10,125 nt of DNA from Euperipatoides rowelli (lineage: Eukaryota > Onychophora > Udeonychophora > Euonychophora > Peripatopsidae), in NCBI GenBank assembly GCA_003024985.2, contig PXIH01S0013469.1; one strand, written 5' to 3'. A model generated the notes under the pieces. The model ran no database searches. It was not told the DNA's origin and saw only the letters and a program-made list of their open reading frames with translations. A program made the translations under genes and the position numbers. How positions within the stretch are numbered: position 1 is the first letter of the stretch; every line of letters begins with the position of its first letter. Of this stretch, positions 1-7,614 are shown piece after piece.

Positions 1-187
1 TCGATCTCTGTTTTTAAACATAGCCAAAGACTATGTCAGTTTTATCACCCCTGTCGCACGTAAAGAAAAATGGATAAGGAATAGGCTCAAAAAATTGTTT
101 AATCAGCCAATTGAAACGAATTACAAAAAAAAAACTAATAGATCGATAGGTCAAATCAAGATATGCTTTATGTATTTATCTGTAACA

Positions 188-193
188 AATAAA
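188..193 (+). promoter_or_regulatory. Polyadenylation signal AATAAA, proximal, left copy
   Basis: A canonical AATAAA hexamer inside the inferred 3' UTR, conserved in the right copy at 9854-9859. It is followed by a T-containing stretch (ctcattattgtacctgtg). It may give a shorter transcript than the distal signal at 328-333. Use is inferred only. Confidence 0.4.
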
Positions 194-327
194 ACTCATT
201 ATTGTACCTGTGAGAAATAATCTGTATGGCATGAAGTGGGGATAAAAAAATGAACTTGAGAGTTGAATATCTTAAAAAAAATTAAAACATGGTTTATTGT
301 TATTTACTTAGGTGATTTTTTTTTAGC

Positions 328-333
328 AATAAA
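328..333 (+). promoter_or_regulatory. Polyadenylation signal AATAAA, distal, left copy
   Basis: A canonical hexamer conserved at 9989-9994 in the right copy. Homology between the two copies ends about 14 bases downstream, which is where cleavage would be expected. This supports reading the repeat as a transcript end. Confidence 0.5.
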
Positions 334-347
334 ATATGTTGATCTTT

Positions 348-690
348 TACACAAAAAAAAAAAAACAATTTTTCATGAAAATTTTGGTTTCTCATTATAG
401 ACTGTATAATAAAACAATACAAAAAAATCCTACCTCCTGATCTGCAACCACACTGTTTGTGTTAGTTACACTTACTAAATATTGCATTATAGTTATATAT
501 AAAAAAACTTTAAAAAAAAAACTATCTAGACCAACAAGCACAAGAAAACAGAACCCACAATAGTATGTTTGATACACATGGTATTCCTAATAATGCAAAT
601 ATGAAAGATTTAAACTCTTAATTCCGAACATCAGAAAACTGACATTTAAAACTAACAATCACTAAAACTTTACTTCTCGTTAATATTACA
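348..690. other. AT-rich intergenic stretch, no gene seen
   Basis: This begins with a short spacer and a 13-A run (353-365) right after the left gene-end copy. The rest is AT-rich with long A runs. The only longer reading frame, on the minus strand at 395-577, is low in complexity and looks like chance. No RNA gene or repeat is recognised. Confidence 0.6.
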
Positions 691-734
691 ATAACACAAT
701 AAAGTGTTATTGTAATAACACTTTATTGTGTTAT
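691..734. repeat. Perfect 21-bp inverted repeat with 2-base centre
   Basis: The arms 691-711 and 714-734 are exact reverse complements around a GT centre. Each arm contains a smaller hairpin (AACAC-AATAAA-GTGTT), so both strands could form a cruciform. It shares bases 730-734 with the next hairpin. Such palindromes occur in small non-autonomous DNA elements or by local foldback duplication, but I see no target-site duplication that decides this. Confidence 0.85.
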
Positions 735-780
735 GATTTTTTTTTATAATTACATAGTAATTATAAAAAAAAATCATAAC
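730..780. repeat. Perfect 24-bp inverted repeat with 3-base loop
   Basis: The arms 730-753 and 757-780 are exact reverse complements, with loop ATA at 754-756. Each arm contains a 9-base T or A tract flanked by GTTATGA/TCATAAC and ATAATTAC/GTAATTAT. It overlaps the right arm of the preceding palindrome by five bases, giving two hairpins in tandem over 90 bp. A perfect 24-bp arm is far beyond chance even in AT-rich DNA. Confidence 0.9.
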
Positions 781-1010
781 TTTAACCGGGCCTTGCTCTC
801 TCTTTAATACTGACTCAAGAAAAATTTTGGGAAAAAAAAACTTTTAACACATTACTGAAATAATTGATATAGTACCTTGTTGTTTCTCCCAAGTCCCGGG
901 TACTCACAACTAACTTTAGGCAATCAAACTCGGAGTGGCCAGCGTTACAAAGTCCTCAACGATGTGGGATAGTGCGCATGGTGAACTACGTAAGGCTCCT
1001 CTTGACCATG
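781..1010. other. More GC-rich segment of unknown nature
   Basis: This stretch is richer in G and C than its surroundings, with CCGGGCC, CCCGGG and mixed-sequence blocks from about 890 to 1010. I checked by eye for tRNA A/B boxes and for common spliceosomal RNA sequences and recognised none. It could be a dispersed repeat such as a SINE-like unit, or a remnant exon. I cannot assign it. Confidence 0.3.
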
Positions 1011-1300
1011 GTATAGACAAAAAAACAATCTCAGCTCGTAGATACGCAAGTTGATAGTAACAAAACTGCGGATGAAAAAAAATAAACGGTCAGCATATAG
1101 AAGGATAATTTGGAATGAAATGGTTTAGGTAGATTTTTATTGAATAAAAATGAAAATAGGTGGTCAGCTTCTTTATTTTTCGTGAATGTAAATTTTCTTT
1201 AATCTCCATTGGCTGGATCATACTTAACTTAGAATTCTTTCAGATATTTCTTTTCTCGATTCCATTTTTTACGTGGAAGAGATGGAGAATACAAGCTAGG
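1011..1300. other. AT-rich intergenic stretch, nothing recognised
   Basis: No coding region, RNA gene or repeat could be supported here. The open frames that cross it have no recognisable motifs and a composition typical of non-coding DNA. Confidence 0.5.
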
Positions 1301-1324
1301 GAAACGGGCTCCCCCTTTCTTGCA

Positions 1325-1401
1325 GATGATGTTGCTTCTGTAACAAGAACCCAAGACTCCAGTTCATCTCTATATTTAGTTTTGTTCCTCCTAATTTCAC
1401 A
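1325..1401 (+). other. Weak candidate internal exon
   Basis: A strong splice-acceptor-like sequence (ctccccctttcttgcag, ending at 1324) is followed by an open stretch that stays in frame to a donor-like cacag|gtagct junction (GT at 1402). The peptide would run D-D-V-A-S-V-T-R-T-Q and then become hydrophobic. The frame is open on both sides of the junctions, and I recognise no family. The minus strand is also open across it (1240-1599), so it may be chance. If real, it could belong to the gene whose last exon is at 9549. Confidence 0.15.
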
Positions 1402-1423
1402 GGTAGCTGTTATTTTCTCCTGA

Positions 1424-2940
1424 TTCGCTGACTTGGTTATAAAAATGTCATATCGGTACTGTATATGTAAATTTTCCTCCTGACCGATTCCCCATGCCCG
1501 ATCCCCGCCTCCTTCCCACAAAAAAAATCTTCTATAAATTTTAGATCGAAGCCAATAAAGTTGATTTGCAAAATATGTACAAACTATATTCTTAATCAAA
1601 CAGGTGTAATTTAATTTGGAAGAGTTCTGCTGTGATTATCTTTTATTCCCTTAATTTAATTCCTCCAAGAGAGTGTTTTCAAGTGGTATCGTATACCATG
1701 CCTCAGGGCACAAAAACGTACACACATTTTCTTCCTTGTTGGTTACTGTATGGAACGAAACAAAGTTTGTAATAAACAAGGAAAGTCCAAAGCCCCTTTA
1801 CCTGAATCCCAGACATTATCCATTAACATTTATTTCTTGTCAGTCTTTACTTCCACATTGAGAGAGCAATGGTATTCAATCATGTTAATTTCCCCTTACG
1901 AGAGCAAGGCTAGATGCTGGTATGTAATACCTGTCACATGTAATATGTCAACTTTTCATAGCCAAGCTATCACCCCTAAACCTTCTTATAATATATTTCA
2001 ATTATAACAAAAAAACATTAAACCAAGCAGAAATTTATTGTCACCCAATAAAAATCAAAACTTAATTTAAATTCTTAGATGTCTCTATTTAGAATTCAAT
2101 ACATACAGGCGCACTCTACGCACTGTATAACATTTAATTAGTGGCGCTAGTGTATCGGTTAAAGATAGACCCAAACTTGCTCTTCTAATTCAATATCAAA
2201 AACAAACTGTAAATCAAAAATATATATTATTAATATTTCGGATTCAACCATTCCCTATTTGTATTCGATGTTGTCCCTGCCATGATGCTGACCTCAATTT
2301 GTCAAACATGCTGCTTGCTAATTCAACCCGGTGGTTTATACTGGCGGTTTTAACAAGACACTACGACTGTCTGCAGTTATCACCTAATTAACCTACGTTG
2401 AGGTGACAAATCGTGACTGTTTTCTTCCCAAAAAAAACTTATTGTTTATCCTTCCTGTGGCTAGCAATAAACTTCAAATTTAATGGATATTGTTTTAATA
2501 ACAAAGCGTCCCTAGCCTCAATATCTCCAAAGTCGGTCAACAAAGTCATTAATGGGGTTCAAAATTGGTCTTTTTGACAATTACTAACCTGTATCTGAAC
2601 TTACGCCAACCCCCTTAAAAAAAACTCTTAACTGCTAGTTGTGCAGTAAAATAAGTCGTGTTTCTTTAAAAAAAATATTTAGATGCATCAGAAAAAAAAG
2701 AATTTTAAAAAAAATATGTGATAAATATTTTGAGCAGCTAGGCATGTGAGGTATCAAATCAAATGACTCATCAACCTCTACATCATACATTATCAACAAA
2801 AATACAAATTCCGGATTAAATTAAATAATCTATTTCCTACTTGAATAATAAACACACATTTTATTCCGATAATTGACCCTACCCCAGAGGGTGATCTTTC
2901 CCTCAACAAAAAAAATTCCGCAAAAAAAATCCCTTTCATT
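1424..2940. other. AT-rich stretch without a supported gene
   Basis: Two overlapping plus-strand frames (1673-1861 and 1750-2007) are open but have no motif or domain I recognise, and overlap in different frames as chance frames do. From about 2440 onward, runs of seven or more A become frequent. I see no RNA gene, no clear inverted repeat, and no relation to the sequence right of the retrotransposon. Confidence 0.5.
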
Positions 2941-3076
2941 GATTCAACGGTAGTACAAAGACCATCTTATTGTAAACTTATAATGTTGTTAATTTACAAA
3001 AGTTCTTAACGTGAAACATGATATTTCATAAAAATGTCAAAAGTTCCCTTCTCCCCAACTTTTGTTTCTATCAGGA

Positions 3077-3540
3077 GCTCAAACTAAAGGATCCCTGTTT
3101 GGAACCACCCTCTAGTCTGTTTGAAACAATTCATGCCCAAAAGTTCTATTAAGCTTCATTTTGCCAATGACTCTAGCAACAACATTTAGACCCAAACAAC
3201 AAAAATAGACTCAACACCTTGACCTATACGTATTTCATGCCAAAAATAAAAAAAACATTTTCATCACGATGGTATAAAAATTACGACATTCCTTTCCGAA
3301 CAAAAAAAAAACAATTTAGGTTCAAAACCTTGACCCATTTGGTCTTAAAACACAAAAAAAATTCCATAACAGCTGTATATATATAAAAAAATACTACAGT
3401 ACTTTCCCGATGTCCGCTAATTGTATTAGGGCTCAAACTACTCACCGAAATCCCAGTTAAAAAATGATACTCCCTTTGGCTTTAAATTTATTGTTTGTAA
3501 TCAAACTTTCTACAGTACTAAACTGCTGTTGAAAATTACA
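3077..3540. repeat. Degenerate tandem units of about 111 bp
   Basis: Related blocks recur at near-regular spacing. Units begin with TAG(A/G)(C/T)TCAA-like sequence at about 3206, 3317 and 3427, the first two continuing as ..CCTTGACC(T/C)AT. Near the unit end, similar blocks occur around 3286 (acgacattcctttccga) and 3398 (acagtactttcccga). A CTCAAACTA block at about 3077 may be an older unit. Matches are patchy, so this is an old minisatellite or intronic repeat, judged by eye. Confidence 0.4.
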
Positions 3541-3559
3541 ACTCTATCAGTTCCCACTT

Positions 3560-3778
3560 TAAAAAAATTAACCCACCTATCCAGATCTCACTCAGCCTCC
3601 TTACTTAAACTATCATTCACTTTCTTTCGTCAATCCCACTCAGTCTACAACTGCCCCTAGCTCGTGACTTCTAGGCATTCATTCAACCTATTTACATCAA
3701 TTATACTGTACTTCATTTATACTACATTTATTCATCCAACCTAACATTCATACCATTCCCATGGAATAATGCAAAACA
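3560..3778 (-). repeat. Inferred start of the 3' LTR
   Basis: On the minus strand, the purine tract GAAAGGGGGAAG (3792-3781) is followed two bases later by TGTTTTGC (from 3778). This is the usual arrangement of a polypurine primer followed by an LTR starting with TG. The pol frame ends only about 40 bases before the tract, as in envelope-less Ty3/gypsy elements. The far end of the LTR is not visible (3560 is arbitrary), and no second copy of this sequence was found near gag, so this rests on position and the purine tract alone. Confidence 0.35.
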
Positions 3779-3780
3779 AA

Positions 3781-3792
3781 CTTCCCCCTTTC
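3781..3792 (-). promoter_or_regulatory. Polypurine tract (plus-strand primer site)
   Basis: The minus strand reads GAAAGGGGGAAG, twelve purines in a row, shortly after the end of the integrase frame. In LTR retrotransposons, such a tract resists RNase H and primes second-strand DNA synthesis directly upstream of the 3' LTR. Its place here fits that role. Confidence 0.6.
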
Positions 3793-3831
3793 AGATTGAA
3801 TTAACACACGAGTATGTCTAATCCCCCTTGG

Positions 3832-4864
3832 TCAGAGGTTATAAGATTGTTTAACCTCAGTATTACTAGAATCTCCAGATGGAGGAGCTACAATCGCTGG
3901 TACATTGTCCATCGTAGTTTTCACAAATGTCTGACAGACCCCACAATCCTCGTTATTTTCTAGATGATATGGGCAGTCAGGGTTAAGGTCACCAATCTCA
4001 TCAATAATGCCAGAACTCCCCCTATTTAGGGTCCCTGTGTCCTCAGACCTATTTGTAGGCACCTGTACATCGTCCAACACGTATCTAAAGATATACGGTT
4101 TAATTCTGTCCACATGTACAGTTTTTACATCATTGGGATTACTGATGTGCCTTACTTTAAAATTTACTAATGAACTCTTGGACATAATTCTGTAAACGCC
4201 CCTATACCGTTGTTTAAATTTCCTGTGCTGCCCAGCATAGCTAGTGTTATCTAAGATCAAAACAGGTTGACCTATGGTAAACTCTAAGTTTACGTCCATC
4301 ATTCTTCTGTTTACAGTTTTGCTCAGAAGCTTTAGACAGGTTGCCAAAAACCTCCGCACGGGCCTCCATGCATTCACTGAGCTCATGTACCACTTCTGCC
4401 ATGTCACTACTGTCATTCTTGTGTACATCATAAAAATCAGATGCAGGTTCGATAGGATCGAAGCCATGCATAAGATAAAATGGACTTTCTGAAGTAGAAC
4501 GGTGTACTGTCGTATTCAATGCATGTAGTGCATATGGTAATGCCAAGTCCCATTCTCTATAGTTATCTTGACATAACTTGGCCAGTACATTGATAATTTT
4601 CCCATTAGCAGGTTCGGACAGGCCATTACCTTGGGGGTGGTATGGGCTACTAGATATGTGAGTGATATTGAGCTTTTGACATAATGACTTGAAAGTTTTT
4701 CCTGTCATTTGCCCACCCTTATCAGTTACAATAACTTGGGAGCAGCCATATTTTGTAAAGACATTTTGCATGTCGCGTATGATGGTGTCGCTTTCCATAT
4801 TTTTAATCGCTGACCCTATACTAAATCTACTCAGGTTGTCTGTTCAGAGTATAATATATTTATT
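3832..4864 (-). pseudogene. pol: Integrase catalytic core and C-terminal part of pol
   Basis: Integrase inserts the cDNA into host DNA. From 4864 the core begins (N-K-Y-I-I), with an in-frame TGA at 4844-4846, then runs open from 4798. The second catalytic Asp (VTDKGGQ, codon 4723-4721) and the Glu (GLSEPAN, codon 4615-4613) are present with exactly 35 residues between them. The first catalytic Asp, normally just upstream of N-K-Y-I, is missing through a deletion near 4862-4885. A frameshift near 4284 moves reading to a second frame that ends at the stop 3832-3834. That frame holds a GPY/F-like module (FKQRYRGVYRI, then VHVDRIKPY) and a tail of about 85 residues containing C-P-Y-H..C-G-V-C. 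The enzyme would be inactive. Confidence 0.9.
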
Positions 4865-4865
4865 A

Positions 4866-5290
4866 TTACACACAGTGGGGCTGGACTTGTTGAATAGGAG
4901 CCTTAAGTCTAGAGACATTGTGTCTTTGACAGCTATCACACGACTGTATATACTGTTGTATATCAGATCTCATCGAGTCCCATGTGAAAGTCAGCCTAGT
5001 TCGCCATGTTTTCTCATAGGAAAGATGACCACTAGCATCGGAATTGTGATAGTTACTGATTACACGCTCGACCATACCATTAGGTACTAAAGTACGATAA
5101 GCACTCCCATAATTTCTAATTTTGTCTATATGCTTTAAAATTATTTGCTCGGAGTCTAAAATATATTCCCCTTGCTTAAAAATGCCTTCTTTTATTTTAT
5201 CAATTATTTGTTTACTTGTTTGGTCTGTATACTGTGCATCACGCATGTGCACAAACGTAAGAGGCCTAAAATCTACTTTTAATGCATTTG
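4866..5290 (-). pseudogene. pol: Integrase N-terminal zinc-binding domain of pol
   Basis: The frame continues without a break from the RNase H tail. The HHCC zinc domain is intact: His at 5048-5046 and 5027-5025 (YHNSDASGH), then Cys-Asp-Ser-Cys at about 4940-4929, giving H-x6-H-x28-C-x2-C. This domain normally stabilises integrase multimers and helps bind LTR ends. The sequence between the RNase H tail and the histidines is a linker of moderate conservation. The frame ends at TAA 4866-4868 inside what should be the start of the catalytic core. The NKYII part of the core follows at once in another frame, so the join is a deletion. Confidence 0.88.
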
Positions 5291-5720
5291 CCCTAAAAAA
5301 TTCAGGCTCTTCATGGCATCGAGACAACCAATCAGCTATGTGATTGCTTTCACCAGAGATGTGTTCGAACTTCAATTTATAGTCCTCTATGGCTAGCATC
5401 CAATGTGCTACCTGATGATTAGAGGACTTGAGTTAGAATATATGTGTCAGAGGCCTATGGTCAGTATGTAATTTCACATCAACCGTATATAATATGACGG
5501 AACTGTTGGAGGCTATATACAATTGCTAATGCCTCCTCAATTGTAGCCTAATTTTTATCTGCTTTATTTAATTTACGGCTACAATAGGCTACTGGTTTAA
5601 AATTGCCATCAGTATCCTTTTGGTCTACGGTACCCCCTTGTCATTCAAGGCATCCGTCGAGATATAGAAAGGTTGGTCAAAATCAGGGTAAGTTAACAAT
5701 GGAGCACTCACCAAATGATT
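5291..5720 (-). pseudogene. pol: RNase H domain of pol
   Basis: This is the Ty3/gypsy-type RNase H, which removes the RNA strand after reverse transcription. The motifs appear in order but in three frames: STDALNDKG (first Asp) up to the TAG at 5625-5627, then PVAYCSRKLN and ATIEEALAIVYSL (Glu) in the next frame, then LHTDHRPL (last Asp) and FEHISGESNHIADWLSR in a third. In-frame stops are TAG 5548-5550 and TAA 5433-5435, and a shift near 5480 joins the second and third parts. The family hallmarks G-E-S-N-x-I-A-D-x-L-S-R are clear. The catalytic acidic residues I could align are still encoded, so only frame damage is seen here. Confidence 0.87.
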
Positions 5721-6736
5721 TTTTAATTGTTGGAAAGCTTCAGCTTCCGGTGACCAAATTACCTTAGTATTTTTCTTATCTTTTTTTATTAGGGCATATA
5801 ATGGTGCTGCTAATTCGGTAAAGCCCTTTATAAACTTTCTATAGAATCCCACACAGCCTATGAATCCTCGAACTTGTTTATAGTACAAGGATGTGGAAAT
5901 TCTAAAACTGATTTAATATTATCATGAATAGGCCTACATCCCCTAGCACCAACCATGTGTCCAAGAAATTGTAAGGAATCACGGAACAAACTACATTTAG
6001 ATGGTTTGATAGCCATATTAATTTCCCTTAATGCTTCTAAAACTTCTTATAAAACGTTTAGATGTTCCTCTTTACTATTTGTAAAATTAAAATATCAAGA
6101 TACGCGGTTATCTCTAGATTTTATCTTTTGTAGAGTTTCATTAATAATTTGCTGAAAAATTCCGGCAGAGGTCGCTAGTCCCATTGGCATACGGATCAGC
6201 TGGTATTGCTGCCAGGGTACCTCAAAAGCAAATTTATCTTGTACGGTTACGTCTAGCCTAACATTAAAGTAACCGTTATTCAAGTCTAAACTTGAAAAAC
6301 AGGTGCTGCCACCCAGTCGTCAAAATATCTACGTAACAGGATATTTATATGGCTCTATACAAGTATTTAATCTCCTAAGGTCCATAACTAGCCTTATCTC
6401 TTTTAGTTCGTCATCCTTAGGTAAAACTAAAATGGGGATGTTCGATTAACTATTGGTTTTTCTAATAATCCCTGCAGTTTCATATTGCTCTAGTTTACGC
6501 TTTAGCGGAGCATATAAAACAGGTGGAATGCGGTATTGCGGCTGATAGATACTGGCATTATCCTTAAAAATAGGTTTAATTGGAGGAACGTTGGCTCTCT
6601 TCATCTTAGCCACATCCTCAATAAGAATATTTCTAAATTGATACAAAATATCCTTTAGATTATTTTTTTGCCTAAAATTTAAATCTAAATTATTAACATT
6701 AAATAGCTCATCCAGTTTGTTATTTGAGAGCTTCAC
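5721..6736 (-). pseudogene. pol: Reverse transcriptase domain of pol
   Basis: RT copies element RNA into DNA. The frame starting near 6736 gives the N-terminal part (PIKPIFKDNASIYQPQYR, GIIRKTNS), then PILVLPKDD, RLVMDLRRLN, FSSLDLNNGYFNV (first catalytic Asp), IRMPMGLATSAGIFQQ, KEEHLNVL, KCSLF and FLGHMVGARGCRP, all in one frame. That frame is interrupted by TAA 6446-6448, TAG 6329-6331, TGA 6320-6322, TGA 6095-6097 and TAA 6047-6049. A shift near 5880 leads into the connection part (VRGFIGCVGFYRKFIKGF). The YxDD box is damaged: Y-L-D is read at 6102-6094 in an offset frame and is followed by Ile, not Asp. Confidence 0.93.
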
Positions 6737-7232
6737 CTGTCATGAGTGAGTCAAAAATTCCTATATCTTCATCATTAATTGCTTCTTCATGCTCACTCCA
6801 GCTCTGTGAATTGGAAAAATCTAAAGTTATGTTTTGCTGATCGTAATTCATGATAGCCTTAAATTTATGTAACAAATCGTTACCTATTAAAATTTGTAGA
6901 TCACTATTATTTAAAATAGGTGCCACACACACTGTAAGAATCGGATCCCACCTATCGAGCAATTCGCTATAGTTTTAAAACCAGTTACACTCTGAGTTGT
7001 AAGGGGTGAAGTTAGAGTCATAGGGGCACCCTTGATTTTAATTGAATCAACATCTACAAAATTTATATCGACTAATGTAGTCTGAGCCCCACTTCAACAA
7101 TCCATCGAATACCCCACCAAACATCCCGATTTTTATAAGGGGTTTATCCCGTATTTCCTTAAAACTCACGGTGGTTATTAAAGGTTTATTTAATTTCCTA
7201 CCTACTTGACTGCTTTTATTAAAATTTATCAC
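6720..7232 (-). pseudogene. pol: Aspartic protease domain of pol
   Basis: This retroviral-type protease would cut the Gag-Pol polyprotein. The frame from 7232 holds the N-terminal strand (PLIKIGMFGGVFDGLL). A frameshift then falls at 7094-7092, exactly where the active-site Asp-Ser-Gly should be. Reading resumes in another frame with S-G-A-Q-T-T-L-V and runs to about 6960. A second shift leads to the C-terminal part, which contains LQILIGNDLLHKF, the usual I-x-G-x-D-x-L motif. After this come about 40 acidic residues up to a stop at 6720-6722, where the RT frame overlaps. The Asp codon itself cannot be read in either frame, so the protease is dead. Confidence 0.82.
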
Positions 7233-7286
7233 TTTCTCCTCTTATGTTTTTATCATTCACAGGTTGCATAATATTTGTATTAAATA

Positions 7287-7305
7287 CTTTTCTCCCCCCT
7301 TTTTC
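7287..7305 (-). other. Internal purine tract at the gag-protease junction
   Basis: The minus strand reads GAAAAAGGGGGGAGAAAAG, nineteen purines, similar in make-up to the 3' polypurine tract at 3781-3792. It sits where reading moves from the gag-tail frame (stop 7304-7306) to the protease frame. It could be a slippage spot, a secondary primer tract, or just a mutation-prone run. Confidence 0.4.
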
Positions 7306-7614
7306 ACTTTCTTTTAGGCCCTACTTTTGCAAAAGGAGCATCGGAGTTAGCTCTAAAATCCTGCCTACTTTGAATAGAGGGCGCTGCACTACCATCACGA
7401 ACACTATGAAGCACATTATACTTAGTGGCCTGAAAACTGTTGTCAATCCCACTTTACTTACCTCCTTGCAACCCATGATCAACACGACTAGTATTATAAT
7501 CTATTTGTTTTGGTTGGGTTTGTTCTCTACCAAACACTTTAGTCCCCTTAAAAACATTGTTCTTGTTTCCTAGTCTAGCTCCTTNCCTTCGGGACTGCCC
7601 AAGGGTGGAGCTTG
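7304..7614 (-). pseudogene. gag: Gag tail and linker before protease
   Basis: One minus-strand frame is open from about 7580 to the TGA at 7304-7306, apart from a single TAA at 7454-7456. It gives a polar sequence rich in Gln, Asn, Ser and Arg (for example GREQTQPKQIDYNTSR and SIQSRQDFRANSDAPF). No domain is recognised. Low-complexity polar tails between zinc knuckle and protease are common in Gag-Pol polyproteins. Position 7585 is an N in the assembly. Between 7303 and 7233, another frame (I-M-Q-P-V-N-D-K-N) probably links to the protease. Confidence 0.55.

Larger units (their letters stand above)
1..347 (+). repeat. Left copy of a duplicated gene 3' end (stop codon plus 3' UTR)
   Basis: This segment matches 9670-10008 almost base for base, with roughly ten substitutions and a few length changes in A or T runs. 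Read in the frame of the right copy, it ends a coding region (..D-L-C-F then TAA at 15-17). The F codon is TTT here and TTC on the right, so that difference is silent. AATAAA signals lie at 188-193 and 328-333, and homology stops at 347, about 14 bases after the second. That spacing fits a polyadenylation site. The upstream coding part lies outside the window, so I cannot say whether this copy is intact. A run of 13 A (353-365) follows the homology. The protein family is not recognised. Confidence 0.75.

Noticed and set aside
681-689. TAATATTAC, identical to the nicking nonanucleotide of some circular Rep-encoding DNA viruses
   Set aside because: It is next to, not in the loop of, the hairpin. 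No Rep-like coding region is nearby, and a nine-base AT-rich match is easily chance.
890-1010. A tRNA, SINE or snRNA gene in the GC-richer block
   Set aside because: No A/B box pair, cloverleaf or known snRNA sequence could be recognised on either strand.
1160-1423. Plus-strand open frame of 87 codons as a complete small gene
   Set aside because: No motif, and an N-terminal part made of T-rich codons. Only the 1325-1401 part has splice-like edges, and that is listed as weak.
1240-1599. Minus-strand open frame of 119 codons
   Set aside because: No recognisable motif or family, and the composition follows the local AT-rich DNA. Kept out as a gene.
4007-5343. Several plus-strand open frames
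   Set aside because: All are shadows of the integrase coding region on the minus strand.
7244-7573. Plus-strand open frame of 109 codons
   Set aside because: It is the complement of the Gag tail and its linker, which read sensibly on the minus strand.
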